The translations under genes were made by a program, and so were the position numbers. A stretch of DNA of 64,000 bases from Asterias rubens (lineage: Eukaryota; Echinodermata; Asteroidea; Forcipulatida; Asteriidae), in assembly GCF_902459465.1 (NCBI RefSeq), contig NC_047066.1:1178001-1242000 (forward strand), read 5' to 3'. The notes under the pieces are model-generated. The model did no database searches. It saw only the letters and a program-made list of their open reading frames with translations, and was not told where the DNA came from. Of this stretch, positions 24,106-36,400 are shown piece after piece. The first letter of the stretch is position 1. The number at the start of each line of letters is the position of its first letter.

Positions 24106-25066
24106 CCCCCCCCCCCCCTTTCACAGGGAGCTAAAATTGTTAGGGGCCTATAAAGGAAATACAAATATATCTGGAGTATCAGCCGACCTAAACGGAGAGC
24201 GGAAATCTCATCCAGGAAAGCAATTAGCGGCCAACATTGGAATTGTAAGAGACTCAATAGCCGCACTTCATAGCCTCTTGTCAAGGCTTGGCGTTGCTTG
24301 GACAACTTCGTATGAGATCCAGAGCGACTGGAAGGGGAGACCGTTACTCGCGCGTGGTCTCCCCTTCAAGTCACTTGGGGGTAGCGGCTCTAAGTCACGA
24401 AGGCCTTGTAAAAAGGCTACACTTTGTTTGACTTAAACATGTAGGCTGATGAAATAACAAATTAGTGACAGTTAAAACTCAATGGCCATCATAGTTACGA
24501 AAAACATCAAATTTATTGAGGGGTCGCTAGATGACTGTGATACCCCCATTTCTCAACTTGAAAGTACATGTAAAACTACATAGCTCTAACTCAATAACGA
24601 AACAACGTGTGCGCAAGCCTTTAAAAGTGGTTAAAATGGATGACTACACTCAATGTGAACTTATCGTTTGACCATTGCAAGGTCTACAACTCTACCGTCG
24701 GTTGCTGCAAGGCTGGTCGACTGAGTTCAATCATGGTTCAATAATACATACACGTAGGCCCCTACTTCCATCTTCTCCGCACGCCCACTTCCCATTCAAT
24801 CAAGGACTATTGTGGCAACCCAAGCCAGGGCCCATTGATGACGTATTCATTCATCAAAACATACAGAACCAAATAGGGTATTCAAGTATAGTAGAGTACG
24901 CTACCAGTACTAGCATACGGTTTACCCATCTTCTTGCTATATAATCCATGTAAGTTGTTTGTGAACTAGAGCAGTCTTGTTGCAGTTGGGTCACGCCAAA
25001 AAGTGCCGAAGCCGCTAACACTTATAAACATTTTCTACGTATTCGACGGGTTGCAAAACAGCAACA
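24106..25066. other. 5' flank of gene C, no gene seen
   Basis: Starts with a poly-C run. Contains a short palindrome at 24326-24365 (GGAAGGGGAGACC with GGTCTCCCCTTC). Open frames (for example 24074-24436) are short and have no recognisable features. Confidence 0.4.
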
Positions 25067-28000
25067 ATGGCGGGGCAATGTTGTGGACGCCCCAAGCTGT
25101 CCGATTTCGGACTCAACACCGATGACCCAAGTGTGTTTTCCCGTGCTCAGGTAAGATTGTCACCGATGTGGTCACTGTTTGGAACTATAAACAACGCAAT
25201 TTTAACAACGCTCATTGGATCCTTGGATTTATTCGATGTTTGGAACTATAAACAACGCAATTTTAACAACGCTCATTGGATCCTTGGATTTATTCGATTG
25301 TGGAATCAAATGACTTGCGTTTTAGAAGAAGTGCTTTGTAGGTCATGAACCATTTTAGATAAAAGTAATTTTTAAAAGGAAAATATTTGGGTCGAACCGT
25401 CACCGTTGGCCTTTATATATGCGGTATTGTGGCCACTCATAGGGGTGCACTGATTGGTTTGGGTGTCTATATACAAACAAATTTACCCAAACCAAATAGT
25501 GACAATTATGTCCACCATATCTCAAAATGGCTTATTGTACCATGGAGCTATACCCAGTTGAACCGTCCCCATTATAGCTCATGAAAACAGTTTTTGGCCG
25601 GGAGAATAATCAAGAGATACATGTGGGGAGGTTTGTAAAAACATAAGAAATATTAACATTTGGGGTGCACCCCACAATGTTTTGTAAATGGAAAAAATTA
25701 AACAATGGGATCACAACACCTCGGGAAAGCCCACAATGTTGCTCTATAACTAAACATGTTAGCACCATCGATCAGTATTGGCCCATCGATCGACCTATAG
25801 TCAAGTTGTCTCGGTCAATGGAGTATACAGGACAGTCCTATAATCTCTGCTTAGCCTAAACATTTCCATACTTCAATCATGACTCACAGTTCTTTGAGTA
25901 ATTTTTTGTTGTTGAAAACACCCAAACGAAAAAATCTTGGTCACAATTTGTCTTCATTCCACATTGAGTGTAACTATGGGAAACTCGTGCGTCACTGACT
26001 TTTTTTACCAAAAGTCTTACCAACTATAGACAACCGAGGTTATCTGGTAGCTAGAGGCAGTTCGAATCCATGTTTTGGCAGCGGGTACCGCAACGATAGA
26101 ATAGATGTTAAATTATCGGGGATAAAGAATATTAATTTTGTTTTTTACCCATACACCGATGTGTGTTAGCACCGTATACTCAGTACAGTGCTAACACACA
26201 TCGGTGTATGGGTAAAAACCGAAATTTCATCCCCGATGCAATTTTAACATCTATTCTTTGCAGAAGTAGTTTACTAATTGTTCTTGATGTAGGCTTTTTT
26301 AGAACTTGGTTATCTTCATATACATGAATCCTTTATTAACTTGATATGATGTCAGTCTGCCTTGAAGCTTGAATGACCCAAATTTAGCTGCAAGTGACGT
26401 GTTAAAACAGGCAGGAGTAATGTCTAAATTACACCATTTCAAACCTTTAACTATGGTTCACCATTTCAATGACGACAGCTATATATAAGCCTAAGCCTAA
26501 TGTGTGGACTGCCAAAGAAACAGGGGCAAATCTTTTGCACAGTTTGATCGTGATTATAAATCGCAAAATCAAGGCCTCTTCAGCCTCTTTCCAACCACTC
26601 CAGAAAACGGCCTACAGTAACCACGGCCTTGGGATGTTCCTAAGTTTCGACACAGATCATACTATTTTGTCTAACCCAATTATTTATAGGCTTACCCTAA
26701 CCTTAACCCCAACCCTAACCCCTAACCCCAACCCGTACCACAACCCTAACCCCCAACCCTAACCCCCAACCCTAACCCCATACCCTTACCCCACCCCTAA
26801 CCCTTACCACAACCATTACCCCAGCCCCAACCCTAACCCCAAAACTGTTTTCGGTACAGGGTTGCCCGAATAATATATAGAGGTGACAGAATAAAGATCA
26901 GAGATCCCCAAGGAATGCACATTCATTGAGTGACAAACCCTAACAATCAACCCAGCTCTAAAATTAGGTCTGCGTCCCAGTTCGTATAATTATTTTGACA
27001 AGAGTCGGCCATCATGCAATACATTGCGCTTGAAACAGTGTTTTGGGATATCCTGTCCTATGAACACACAATATAGAGGTCACGGTCAGGTAGTCAGGTA
27101 CCACCCATTTTAACAATAGACCTATTGAAAATGTGGGTTATGTAAAGGGAACTGACCCATAGCAATTGTATTATCAGCATGTTATTTACACGCAGCTTTG
27201 TTTGTCCTTGTACACAAAATCAAATTTAATTTTTAATAAAGAAGGAACTCAACAATAATTTTGATAACAACATTACGCAAACTAAAGAATCACCTGAAAC
27301 GCACGGCTAAAAAGCAAATGCATTCAAAACTAAACCTTATTAGTATAAACCGTTATTTTTTGATGTTGTAAAATAAATTAACGGGAATTTTGTTTTATGT
27401 TCTTGTTATTGTTGAAATGTTTCAACAGTTTGCCTCCATTTCGTCTCCTTGCCTGCCATGTTGGCAATAGTAATAATACAACATAGACGCAGTTCAGTCT
27501 TCATGTTTCATGTTTAATAATCACACATCACGATGAAACAACAAACCTTTGGGATATGGGAAATGTGAGCTTAATTTTGGTTGTAACAAACTAAATCAAC
27601 TATTGAGTTTTCCAGGTTTGCAGATTCATTTTTCTCGAGTATGTCTTCATTTTGAGGGATATTTAATTGAACTAGGCCTATTATATTCTCCTCCTTCCCT
27701 TAGCTACCAGACTAAAATCCTTTACCAATTCTGTATAATGATTCCAACGCCCTTTTGTGTATGTTTACTTTTACGGTGTATTATTTACTTTTTTGTTGAT
27801 GTTTACATTTGACAGTATGAGAAGATTCCTAAGATATTGTTCATCATCTACCGTGTGGTCATCGCTCTCTACATCTTCGGTATCACTGTGGCGTATCTGA
27901 TCAACCAAATCGAATTCTTTGGCGGGGTTTTGTTCGTATATCTGACCAACCTCGGATTCTTTGTCTTCTTCTTTTATCTTGTAATGGCTGCTGTAACGGC

Positions 28001-29860
28001 CGTAGCAGATACATGGATTTTACGGACCCGAACTATTGAAGGTAGGTTTATTTTGTCCCCCCATTATATTAATCATAATTCGCTTACAGTGCTATGCACA
28101 GAACAGAACTGGGAAACTGGGCCCGGTGCGTGCCAATAGACCTTTGTCATGATCGATATCTCCATCTTGGTCATGTTCCTCATACCAAATAACAATAATT
28201 TATGATAATAATCAATTGGCAAATAGGAACCAGACTATTTTGTTCTTTCAGCCTCGGTTTGGTTACATTGATATCAATGGGAGAAATTCAAGATGGCTGC
28301 ACCATGATAATTATAAAGGTCTATTGTACCGAGTAACTAAATTTTCTTACCGAGCCACGCCCCACGACATTAGCAGATTAAGGAGAATGGACGAGAAAGT
28401 GGCCTAGATTCGTGGATAGAATATACGAGCCGGATTGTGTAATTCTACAGCGTCTTAAAGACCTATGTATTATTAAGTGAATTTTATTGCAATAATGTGC
28501 GCCCTCTGATTGGTTATTAGCCCATTGCAGGAAGCATACCTATGTCATAGGGAAGTCTTTCCCCGAAGAGTTTGTCCCCGTGAAAAACTGGGCTGATAAA
28601 GGAGGATGATTCAAAAGAGGGCGCTATCAAAAAGTATCTTTACACATTTCACCGTACGGGGAACAGAATTTCACGGGGTGGTATTAGGTACAAAATAGCC
28701 ATACACCATGATGTACATTGACCATCAGAAAATAATTTTGTTTAATTTATACCACATCTATGGCCCAATTTCATAGAGCTGTTTAAGCAGGAAACATTGT
28801 TTAGCAGAAATGAACAGGATACCAGTCACAAATTGTACATGCGACATATTAATTGGCAGGTAACCTTATTCCGGTAAGCATATGTGTTGTGCTTAGCTAC
28901 TTTTTGTGCCCTATAATTTCATTAATATTGGTAAAGCAGTTATACAAGACAGTGGACTTTATTGGTTATTGTCAAAGACCAGTCTTCTCACTAGGTGTAT
29001 CTCAACATATGCATAAAATAACAAACCTGTGAAAATTTTAGCTCAATCAGTCATCGAAGTTGCGAGATAATAATGAAAGAAAAAACACCCTTGTCACACG
29101 AAGTCGTGTGCTTTCAGATGCTTGATTTCGAAACTTCAAATTCTAAACTCTTGAGGTCTCGAAATCAAACTCATGGAAAATTACTTCATTCTCGAAAACT
29201 ACGTTACTTCAGAGGGAGCCGTTTCTCACTATGTTTCATACTATCAACCTGTCCCCATTACTCGTTGCCAAGAAAGTTGTTATGCTAATATATATTTTGA
29301 GACCAATAGTGTCCACTGCCTTTAAGAATCAACTAAATCACCATTTTGTCTTTGTTTTCTTGCTACACCCAGAAGTTGGAATTCGCCACAAGATCCAATG
29401 TTTACTCTTCAATATCACATTGAATGTTAACATCATCGTCACTCTCATCTACTGGAGCTTTCTGTACGATCCAAGTGTCTCATTCTTCTATGACTTTCAC
29501 GTGCATTCATTCACCACCATCGTTTCCCTTCTCGATTTGTTCCTGACTGCCATGCCGGTACGGTTCCTGCACTTAATCTACCCGATGGGATTTGGTATCG
29601 CGTACCTGATAATGACTCTGATCTACTGGGGAGCAGGTGGGGTGACCAGACTAGGGGACTACATCTATTCGTTCATTAATTATACCGAAAGCCCAGGGCT
29701 TGCTGCTGGGGTGGCTTGTGGTGTACTTATAGGTGTGGTTCTCGTTCAGCTGTTAGTCTGGGGCTTGTACAAGCTACGAATGTGGATGTGGGTTAGGTGT
29801 AGTGGGGATGGGAGGATCGTTCAGTCGGAGGACCCAGGCAAGATGGAGGAAGGGTTGTAA
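25067..29860 (+). CDS. Rolling-stone-like membrane protein, gene C
   Basis: Exons 25067-25150, 27816-28041 and 29373-29860 (265 aa). Junctions CAG|GTAAGA, TTGACAG|TAT, GAAG|GTAGGT and ACACCCAG|AAGTT. An in-frame alternative acceptor three bases later (29375) would drop one residue. The N-terminus MAGQCCGRPKLSDFGL repeats the CC-RPKLSD motif. Exon 2 opens with Tyr where B and D have Trp, then FIIYRVVIALYIFG and VYLTNLGFFVFFFYLVMAA. Exon 3 has MPVRFLHLIYP and a tail ending KMEEGL, close to D. An AATAAA at 29881, about 20 nt past the stop, may be the polyadenylation signal. C and D are each other's nearest relatives in the cluster by the motifs I can compare. Intron 1 contains a tandem duplication, a palindromic repeat and telomere-like DNA; intron 2 contains a family-1 element. 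Confidence 0.87.
25177..25298 (+). repeat. Perfect 61-bp tandem duplication in gene C intron 1
   Basis: Two back-to-back copies (25177-25237 and 25238-25298) of a unit starting GTTTGGAACTATAAACAACG and ending TTTATTCGAT. They begin 26 bases after the exon 1 donor. No mismatch was seen. Confidence 0.9.
26102..26254. repeat. Near-perfect palindrome of about 150 bp
   Basis: Left arm ATAGATGTTAAATTATCGGGG pairs with right arm CCCCGATGCAATTTTAACATCTAT, and the inner GTGTGTTAGCAC pairs with GTGCTAACACAC, leaving a small loop. The same blocks occur once, unpaired, at 23310 and 53120, so this is probably two SINE-tail fragments joined head to head. Confidence 0.75.
26690..26845 (-). repeat. Interstitial telomere-like repeat, degenerate
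   Basis: About 150 bp of CCCTAA-like units (AACCCTAACCCC and variants with extra C or A), the complement of the animal telomere repeat TTAGGG. The units vary between 5 and 9 bases. It lies in intron 1 of gene C, far from any chromosome end visible here. Confidence 0.8.
28946..29324. repeat. Family-1 MITE in gene C intron 2
   Basis: Left end ACAGTGGACTTTATTGGTTATTGTC, right end GACCAATAGTGTCCACTGCCTTTAA. Contains the AGAGGGAGCCGTTTCTCAC block. It ends only about 50 bp before the exon 3 acceptor of gene C. Confidence 0.75.
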
Positions 29861-31966
29861 CTTGAAGGTGCACCCGACTAAATAAACTCACATAAAAGTG
29901 CAGTGATTAGTGCTTATTGTTACACGAAAAACAAAGCTAATTTTAAATCTCACAGCTTTTTACAGAAATGGGGAAATAAAACATTGGCTCTTGAATGTTT
30001 TTCCTCTACTTAAGTTGATGATAGTGAGTCTCAGGGCCTGTCGAGTTACTCTCCTTCCAGATAGACACCACCCTAAACCTTTGTAAGCTTCGAGAAGTCC
30101 GAGCATCAATCTTGAACAAAATAATGTCTTCACCTCTCGGTAAATAGGACCACTTATTGTTGGGCCTTTGCCAACCAAAATACCTCAAGTTAAAATTGAA
30201 CAATCTCAGGTTGATGGACACCGTTTTTACACTATTCTGTCTGTCCAGCGATGTGGTTGGTACCGGCGCCATCACCTCGCTAAACCGGATGGATTCAAAC
30301 TTCTTGATGAAAATTCCTCGATTTTCTTTTATATATTTTCCCCAAAGTAGACACTGATGATCTGATGTTCAGAGCTGACTTGTTTTACTGAATCTTTATT
30401 GATGGCCTATAAATCAGCATTAGGCCTACGTATAGACAAAACAAATATGGATAACCCCACCTTTTAGATTGATTAAACCATAGAGCAAGGAAGCTCAATG
30501 ATTAAACGACAACCAAATAAAGATTGAAGGACCATGATATGAGGCGTCCAACATGGGATAATTATAGATTGAAGTCATGGCCGGCCCAGTAAAATTCTAC
30601 CTCAGTTTACATGTAATATAAAGTTTGCAGTCCACAAGACTTATTTTAACTGTTATTATCTCACAGTAAACTACGTGTCGAACCATAGAGCAAGGACTGG
30701 TCCTTGCTCTGTGGTCAAACAAACAATTTAATCAACGTTCATATTTTTTTTCTCAGAGCGATTCACGAACTTCAATAAAACATGTTACATTTTTATGAAC
30801 AATAAAGACTATCCCACTGGCTTAATTTTGTGTTAGAAATTATAAGTGTCTGTCAGTACTACGGGGAGCAGCAAAAAGTAATGGATGAAACTGATGTTTG
30901 TGTCAACGCGTAAAGCTTGTATATGCGCATACAACCGTGGACCTCCTTATGTTGTCCCTCTATTGTTTATGCATGTACTCCCTACTTTTTTTGCAACAGC
31001 TTCAATTGGTTATTTTACATATGGGGGTGGGGGAGGGAAAATCTCCTGCCCCACCGCACTGTCCTATTTAAAAAGAACGAACAACAAAAATACACAAGCC
31101 GAATCGAATTTACGTCAAACAAAATCTCCTGAATTAAATCTCCTGAAATTTTAATGCCCAATACGTATAATACAAATAATATACTTAACATAGTCACTTT
31201 CCTGAAGGGCGAAACGTTAGCATAACACGAAACTGACCATACACAAGTTTACACTTTTACCCGATTCAAAAGTAGCCCTGAAAATACAAATATTTCTCCA
31301 ATAAAACAGGGAGCTCTGGAAATGTATTCCTCACAGATAAATATTATTGAGAAGAAATAGAGAGAAATGCTAAAAAAAATTATGTGCTCCCTTTTGCTAA
31401 ATTAAAAGGAAGGGAGTGAGTCTAACGATCGGGACCACAAATACAATTTTTTTATATAACAAAATGCTAGTCATAAAATCCTGAACACTGAGGGCACATT
31501 TTGGTTCATGACAGTAAAATTTACAGACGAGTCTGAGCGCAAAAAACGGTAACAATGTATCTTTGCTGGAATGAAGTTTCAAAATGTGTTCTGGAAATTG
31601 AGTTCACATGAGAAGAAACAGATTTTAGTTTTGAAATTCCCTTCTCCGTTGTATTCCAGAAAGATTCGAGAAAAGCTATAGTGACGTCATCACTCATGTG
31701 ACGTCATTAATGGGACTCCATTTTGTAAAGCCGCTTTGTGTGAAAAAGCTAAGCAACATCCATCCCACAAAGAATTGGTATTACCGCACGCCGAAAACGG
31801 AAGAAGTGTCTTAGTCAGTTTTGGTTTGTGCCTAATTTTTTGATCGATGACAGGTGAGAAAATTATCAAAAATACTATTAAAATACACTAAAAAGAGTTT
31901 AAATAGCATTCCTTTTAACCAAATTCTCGCTCATCGCTGATTCAATGGACGGTTTGGATAGTACTC
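29861..31966. other. Spacer between gene C and the Patched-like gene
   Basis: No gene seen. The stretch 30570-30662 (GAAGTCATGGCC, then GTAAAATTCTACCTCA and CACAAGACTTATTTTAAC) recurs at 37960-38046, on the other side of the Patched-like gene. A short inverted AACCATAGAGCAAGGA / TCCTTGCTCTGTGGT pair lies at about 30685-30715. Frames are short and unconvincing. Confidence 0.45.
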
Positions 31967-32204
31967 TTAAAAATAAAGGGTCACGTTGCCTTTGATCGGA
32001 CGAGTTGGACTATGGAAAGCGTTTGAAAACCATTTGTTATAAAATGTGTATGGTTAAAAAGATGTTTTATAAAAGTAACTCATGATCCACACAAATATAT
32101 TCTACTTTTAAAACATCCTTCTAACCAAATCGATTTCATAACAAAAGGTTTCAAACTCGTTTAATGAACCAACTCGCCCGATCAAAGGCGACGTTTCCCT
32201 TTAA
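31967..32204. mobile_element. TTAA-type palindromic MITE, family 2, short copy
   Basis: Ends GGGTCACGTTGCCTTTGATCGG and CCGATCAAAGGCGACGTTTCCCTTTAA-like, with the AAAATGTGTATGGTTAAAAAGATGTTTTA arm inverted on the other side. The GC-rich centre of the full element is missing, so this is an internally deleted copy. Confidence 0.65.
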
Positions 32205-32437
32205 TGGGAACACAAATATTTGATTAGAAGCCTACAACAGCTTTAATTAGTATCATTCATTTTTGAGAATCATCTCACTTCGAATGCAAGTGGCTATACA
32301 AAAAACCGTTTTAAGAACAATCGAATCAAAAACCAAAGTGGACTTGTCCTTTAAGTCCAATTAAAGTTGCAACAATAAAGCAACATCCCACAGATGTCAA
32401 CGAATTGTTATTTTTGAGGACCGCCTACGGAAAAAGA

Positions 32438-33372
32438 TTAAAGGCAGTGGACACTATTGGTAATCTAATCATCAAAATAATTATTAGCATAAAACCTTAC
32501 TTGGTAACAAGTAATTGGGAGAGGTTGGTAGTATAAAACATTGTGAGAAACGGCTCCCTTTTAAGTGGAGTAGTTTTCGAGAATGAAGTAATTTTTCACG
32601 AATTTGATTTCGAGATCAAGCATCTGAACGCACACAACTCCGCGTGACAAGGGTGTTTTTTATTTCATTATTATCTCGCAACTTCGACGACTGATTGAGC
32701 TCAAATCTTTACAGGTTTGTTATTTTATGCATGTGTTGAGATACACCAAGTGAGTAGATAGTGTCCAGTCCAATGTCGTTAAATGATGCACAAACACAAT
32801 ACAATGTAACAACAGTTATCTGCGTGGTGCTATTTGAAACACTGCTTCTTTTAAAAACATTTGACACCTTTGGTAATATTGTCAAAGACCAGTCTTCTCA
32901 CTTGGTGTATCTCAACATAAGCATAAAATAACAAATCTGTGAACATTTGAGCTCAATTGGTCGCCAAAGTTGCTGGACACTGGACACTATTGGTAATTGT
33001 CAAAGACCAGTCTTCTCACTTGGTGTATCTCAACATAAGCATAAAATAACAAATCTGTGAACGTTTGAGCTCAATTGGTCGTCGAAGTTGCGAGATAATA
33101 ATGAAATAAAAGACACCCTTGTCACAAGAAGTTGTGTGCTTTCAGATGCTTGATTTCGGGATCTCAAAATCTAATCATGAGGTCTCGAAATCAAATTCAA
33201 ATAAAATATGTTAGTGAGAAATTACTTCTTTCTCGAAAACTACGTTACTTCAGAGGGAGCAGTTTCTCACAATGTTTTATACTATCAACAGCTCCACATT
33301 ACTCGTTACCAAGTAAGTTTTTATGCTAACAATTATTTTGAGTAATTACCGAAAGTGCCTACTGTGCCTTTA
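32438..33372. repeat. Cluster of nested or tandem family-1 elements
   Basis: A nearly full copy begins at 32438 (TTAAAGGCAGTGGACAC) and breaks off near 32775. A left-end fragment (GACACCTTTGGTAATATTGTC) starts at about 32866. Another left end (GGACACTGGACACTATTGG) starts at 32975, and the run closes with CCTACTGTGCCTTTAA at 33372. The array ends 35 bases from the stop codon of the Patched-like gene, so it may form part of that gene's 3' UTR. Confidence 0.7.
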
Positions 33373-33406
33373 ATAAATGGATGACAAGTTTTATAAAAAT
33401 CATGTC

Positions 33407-36400
33407 CTACATAGATTTGGTGAACGTGTGCTGAGGCATTTCGATTACGTCATTTCTAGTGTCAGGCAACACGCTAAATGGATAACCTTCGCCGCCAGTT
33501 TTATCGACGCTTTCTGGTTCTTTTCGGATCTTTGCTGGGATTAAGAGCATCAGAAAGACTGGGATGAAGAGGATCCCATGCAAGGTACCTAATGAAATCA
33601 CTAGAAACATTGTCTTGAAGAATGTCCGGAAGATGTAAGTGTCTGAGAAGGCGAGGATTAAGATGCCTAGAATAGTGGAGAGGGATCCCTGCACGATTGG
33701 CATACCGAGGGAGTAGAGGGCGTGGATGGCGTTCTCACGACGTGAGCCTTGATTCCCTGATACGTAGGCGTAGCTAATGTGTGCGGAGAAGTCCACACTG
33801 AAACCTATGCAGATAATGAGGTTTGTCATGGAGATGTTATCGAGGTTCACATCCCAGTGGGTCATGAACCCAATCACCCCAGTCACGATGGATGTTAGGG
33901 AAAGAGTGACGAGGATAGAACAGATTGGGTTTGGGATCATCAGCAGAGAAACAATCAACATGGCGCCTACGGCGATACCAAGGTTCTGCATCGTGTTCGG
34001 GAAGATGGCGATAAACTGATCGAAGAAAATGAAGGTAGGATGGTAGACAATGGCTGGGAGCTCAGAACCTTCGGCTATGGTTCTCAAATCTGTCATCATG
34101 GTGCTCTCTTTAGTTGTGGAATCCAAGTCTTTGGTGGTAACAAAAAATCTGGAAATCTCGATACTTAGGCCATCGTCACTGAAAACGATGTCAGGGGAGT
34201 ACCGTTCAAAGGCGGGGAGTTTGAGGAAATGATTCCGTAGAGTATCTACAAACTGGGCTTGGGTTGGATCCCTCAGGTCAATCAATTCAAGGTAGGCTCG
34301 GTAATCACGAAGCCAAGATACAGAAAGACCCTCAGTTTTGTTGTAGACATATTCACTGTCCTCAATACTAACTAAGGTTGTCTCCATTATATCTTGAATG
34401 CTTGGGTGCCACATATCTCTGGGCTCAGTGAACATTAATGCAATTTGTGGACCGTAGGACGTAAAGTAAGCACGGGCGTCGTCTTTATAGTTGGCCGCGT
34501 AAGAGTTATCCCGTGCAAGATTCCGTAGGCTCAGACCCATTTGAAGCTGTGTGCATCCATACATGGCGGTAGCCAAGTACCCAGCGTACAGCACGACAGT
34601 GAACACCGCCATCAACGGTCTTGTGATGAAAGGCCCGTAGTACTTCTTGAAGAATATCATCAAGGCATGATCATTGGTCTCTTCGACGCTGATGACAGAA
34701 CGGTCCTTGGATGCACCACCTGCGCAAAATAAGGTGTATGCCTTAGACCCTGACTCCTCCTTAGATCGCACCTTATTACACGACAAGCAGTGTCTGTTAG
34801 CTGCCTCCCGCCTACCAGTCAGCACCATGCACGCACCGAAGAATGTTAGCTGATACAGGTAGTCAACCAGCACTGCTGACCCCAAATACAAGCAGAAAAT
34901 GCGTACGGACTGGAAGTAGGTAATGGTCCCAACTCCAAATGCCAACGCGTCAGTTACGGACGTGATCGTGATGGACATAGCGGCCTCTGAGAAGGCTTCG
35001 CGCATGCGTCCTTCTACTGAAAGTCTAGTGTCAGTTTTTCGCCAAGCAGCAACCATGATGAACATGTCATCCACACCAATACCTGCAAAGTTAAAGCAAA
35101 GGTCAGTTTAACATTACATTAACTTCATGCTTGTATATTTTCTTAAATCCTCGAGTGCGTAAGAATCACGTGACGTTGTAGAACCTTGGCATTTGAGATC
35201 TAAATATACTAGCAAGATACAGAGGAATAAACTTAGCAACTCATTTGTGAATAATTATAATTTTCGATTAATAATTGGGCATGGATAGTGGCAAAGGTTC
35301 CGAGTAGGGGATGCCATCACTTTCAGCCCACTCTTGATACAACACCGATTGTGACCAGAGGTAGCTCTATTAATTCTCACTTCCTTATTCTGCTATAGAA
35401 CAACCTTTACTTAAATGATGTTTGAAGCTTTGCAAGGTGTGAATGATAAGAGTTAAATGCAGTGGACACTATTGGTAATTACTCAAAATAATCATTTGCG
35501 TAAAACCTTTCTTAGTGACGAGTAATGAGGAGAGGTTGATGGTGTTAAACATTGTGAGAAATGGCTCCCTCTGAAGTGACATAGTTTTCGATTTCGAAAA
35601 AGAAGTAATTTTCCACGAATTTGATTTCAAGACCTCGAGTTTAGAACTTGAGGTCTCGAAATCAACTATCTAAACGCACATAACTTCGTGTGACAAGGGT
35701 ATTTTTTCTTTCATTATTATCTCGCAAGTTCGATGACCGATTGAGCTCAAATTTTCACAGGTTTGTTTTTTATGCATATGTTGAGATACACCAACTGTGA
35801 AGGCTAGTCTTTGACAGTTACCAATAGTGTCCACTGCCTTTAACTACATTAATAATAGTAAACTTGCGGGTACAACCATGTATTAAATCTCATTTGAGGG
35901 AGTGTTGGCTCTGAAAAGAGCCAGTTTGGTCTCGACGTTTCGAACTGTATACATGTACTCTGCTCGTCTTAAGGAGAAAAGTGTGAAACTTTGACTTACC
36001 AAGGATAAGGAAAGGCGCAGCGCCAACAATGTTGGCGTAAGGTACACCGATGTAGCTCATGAGACCGAACGAAGATACCAGCGATAAGCACGCTGATAAG
36101 ACGCCACATGCAGCTAGGCACGGCTTGCTCCTAACCCAGTCAAACATCATACAACTCAAGATGGTGAAAAATATGAAGACAGAAAAGGTGATCGAGAAAT
36201 CCCTGATAAGGTTGGCACTAGCTGCTGTCAGCTCATCTTCAAGAGACGTAGAGACGAAACGGGTTACTTGTATCCCAGCTGGCTTGAATGCAGATACGAC
36301 GTCAATGAAGATCTTTTCCCACATTGCTCCCCGAAGATCGTCTGCTGTCTCCTCATATAGTAAGAGGTAAGACAGCAGGACAGCTTCTCCCGACAGTACC

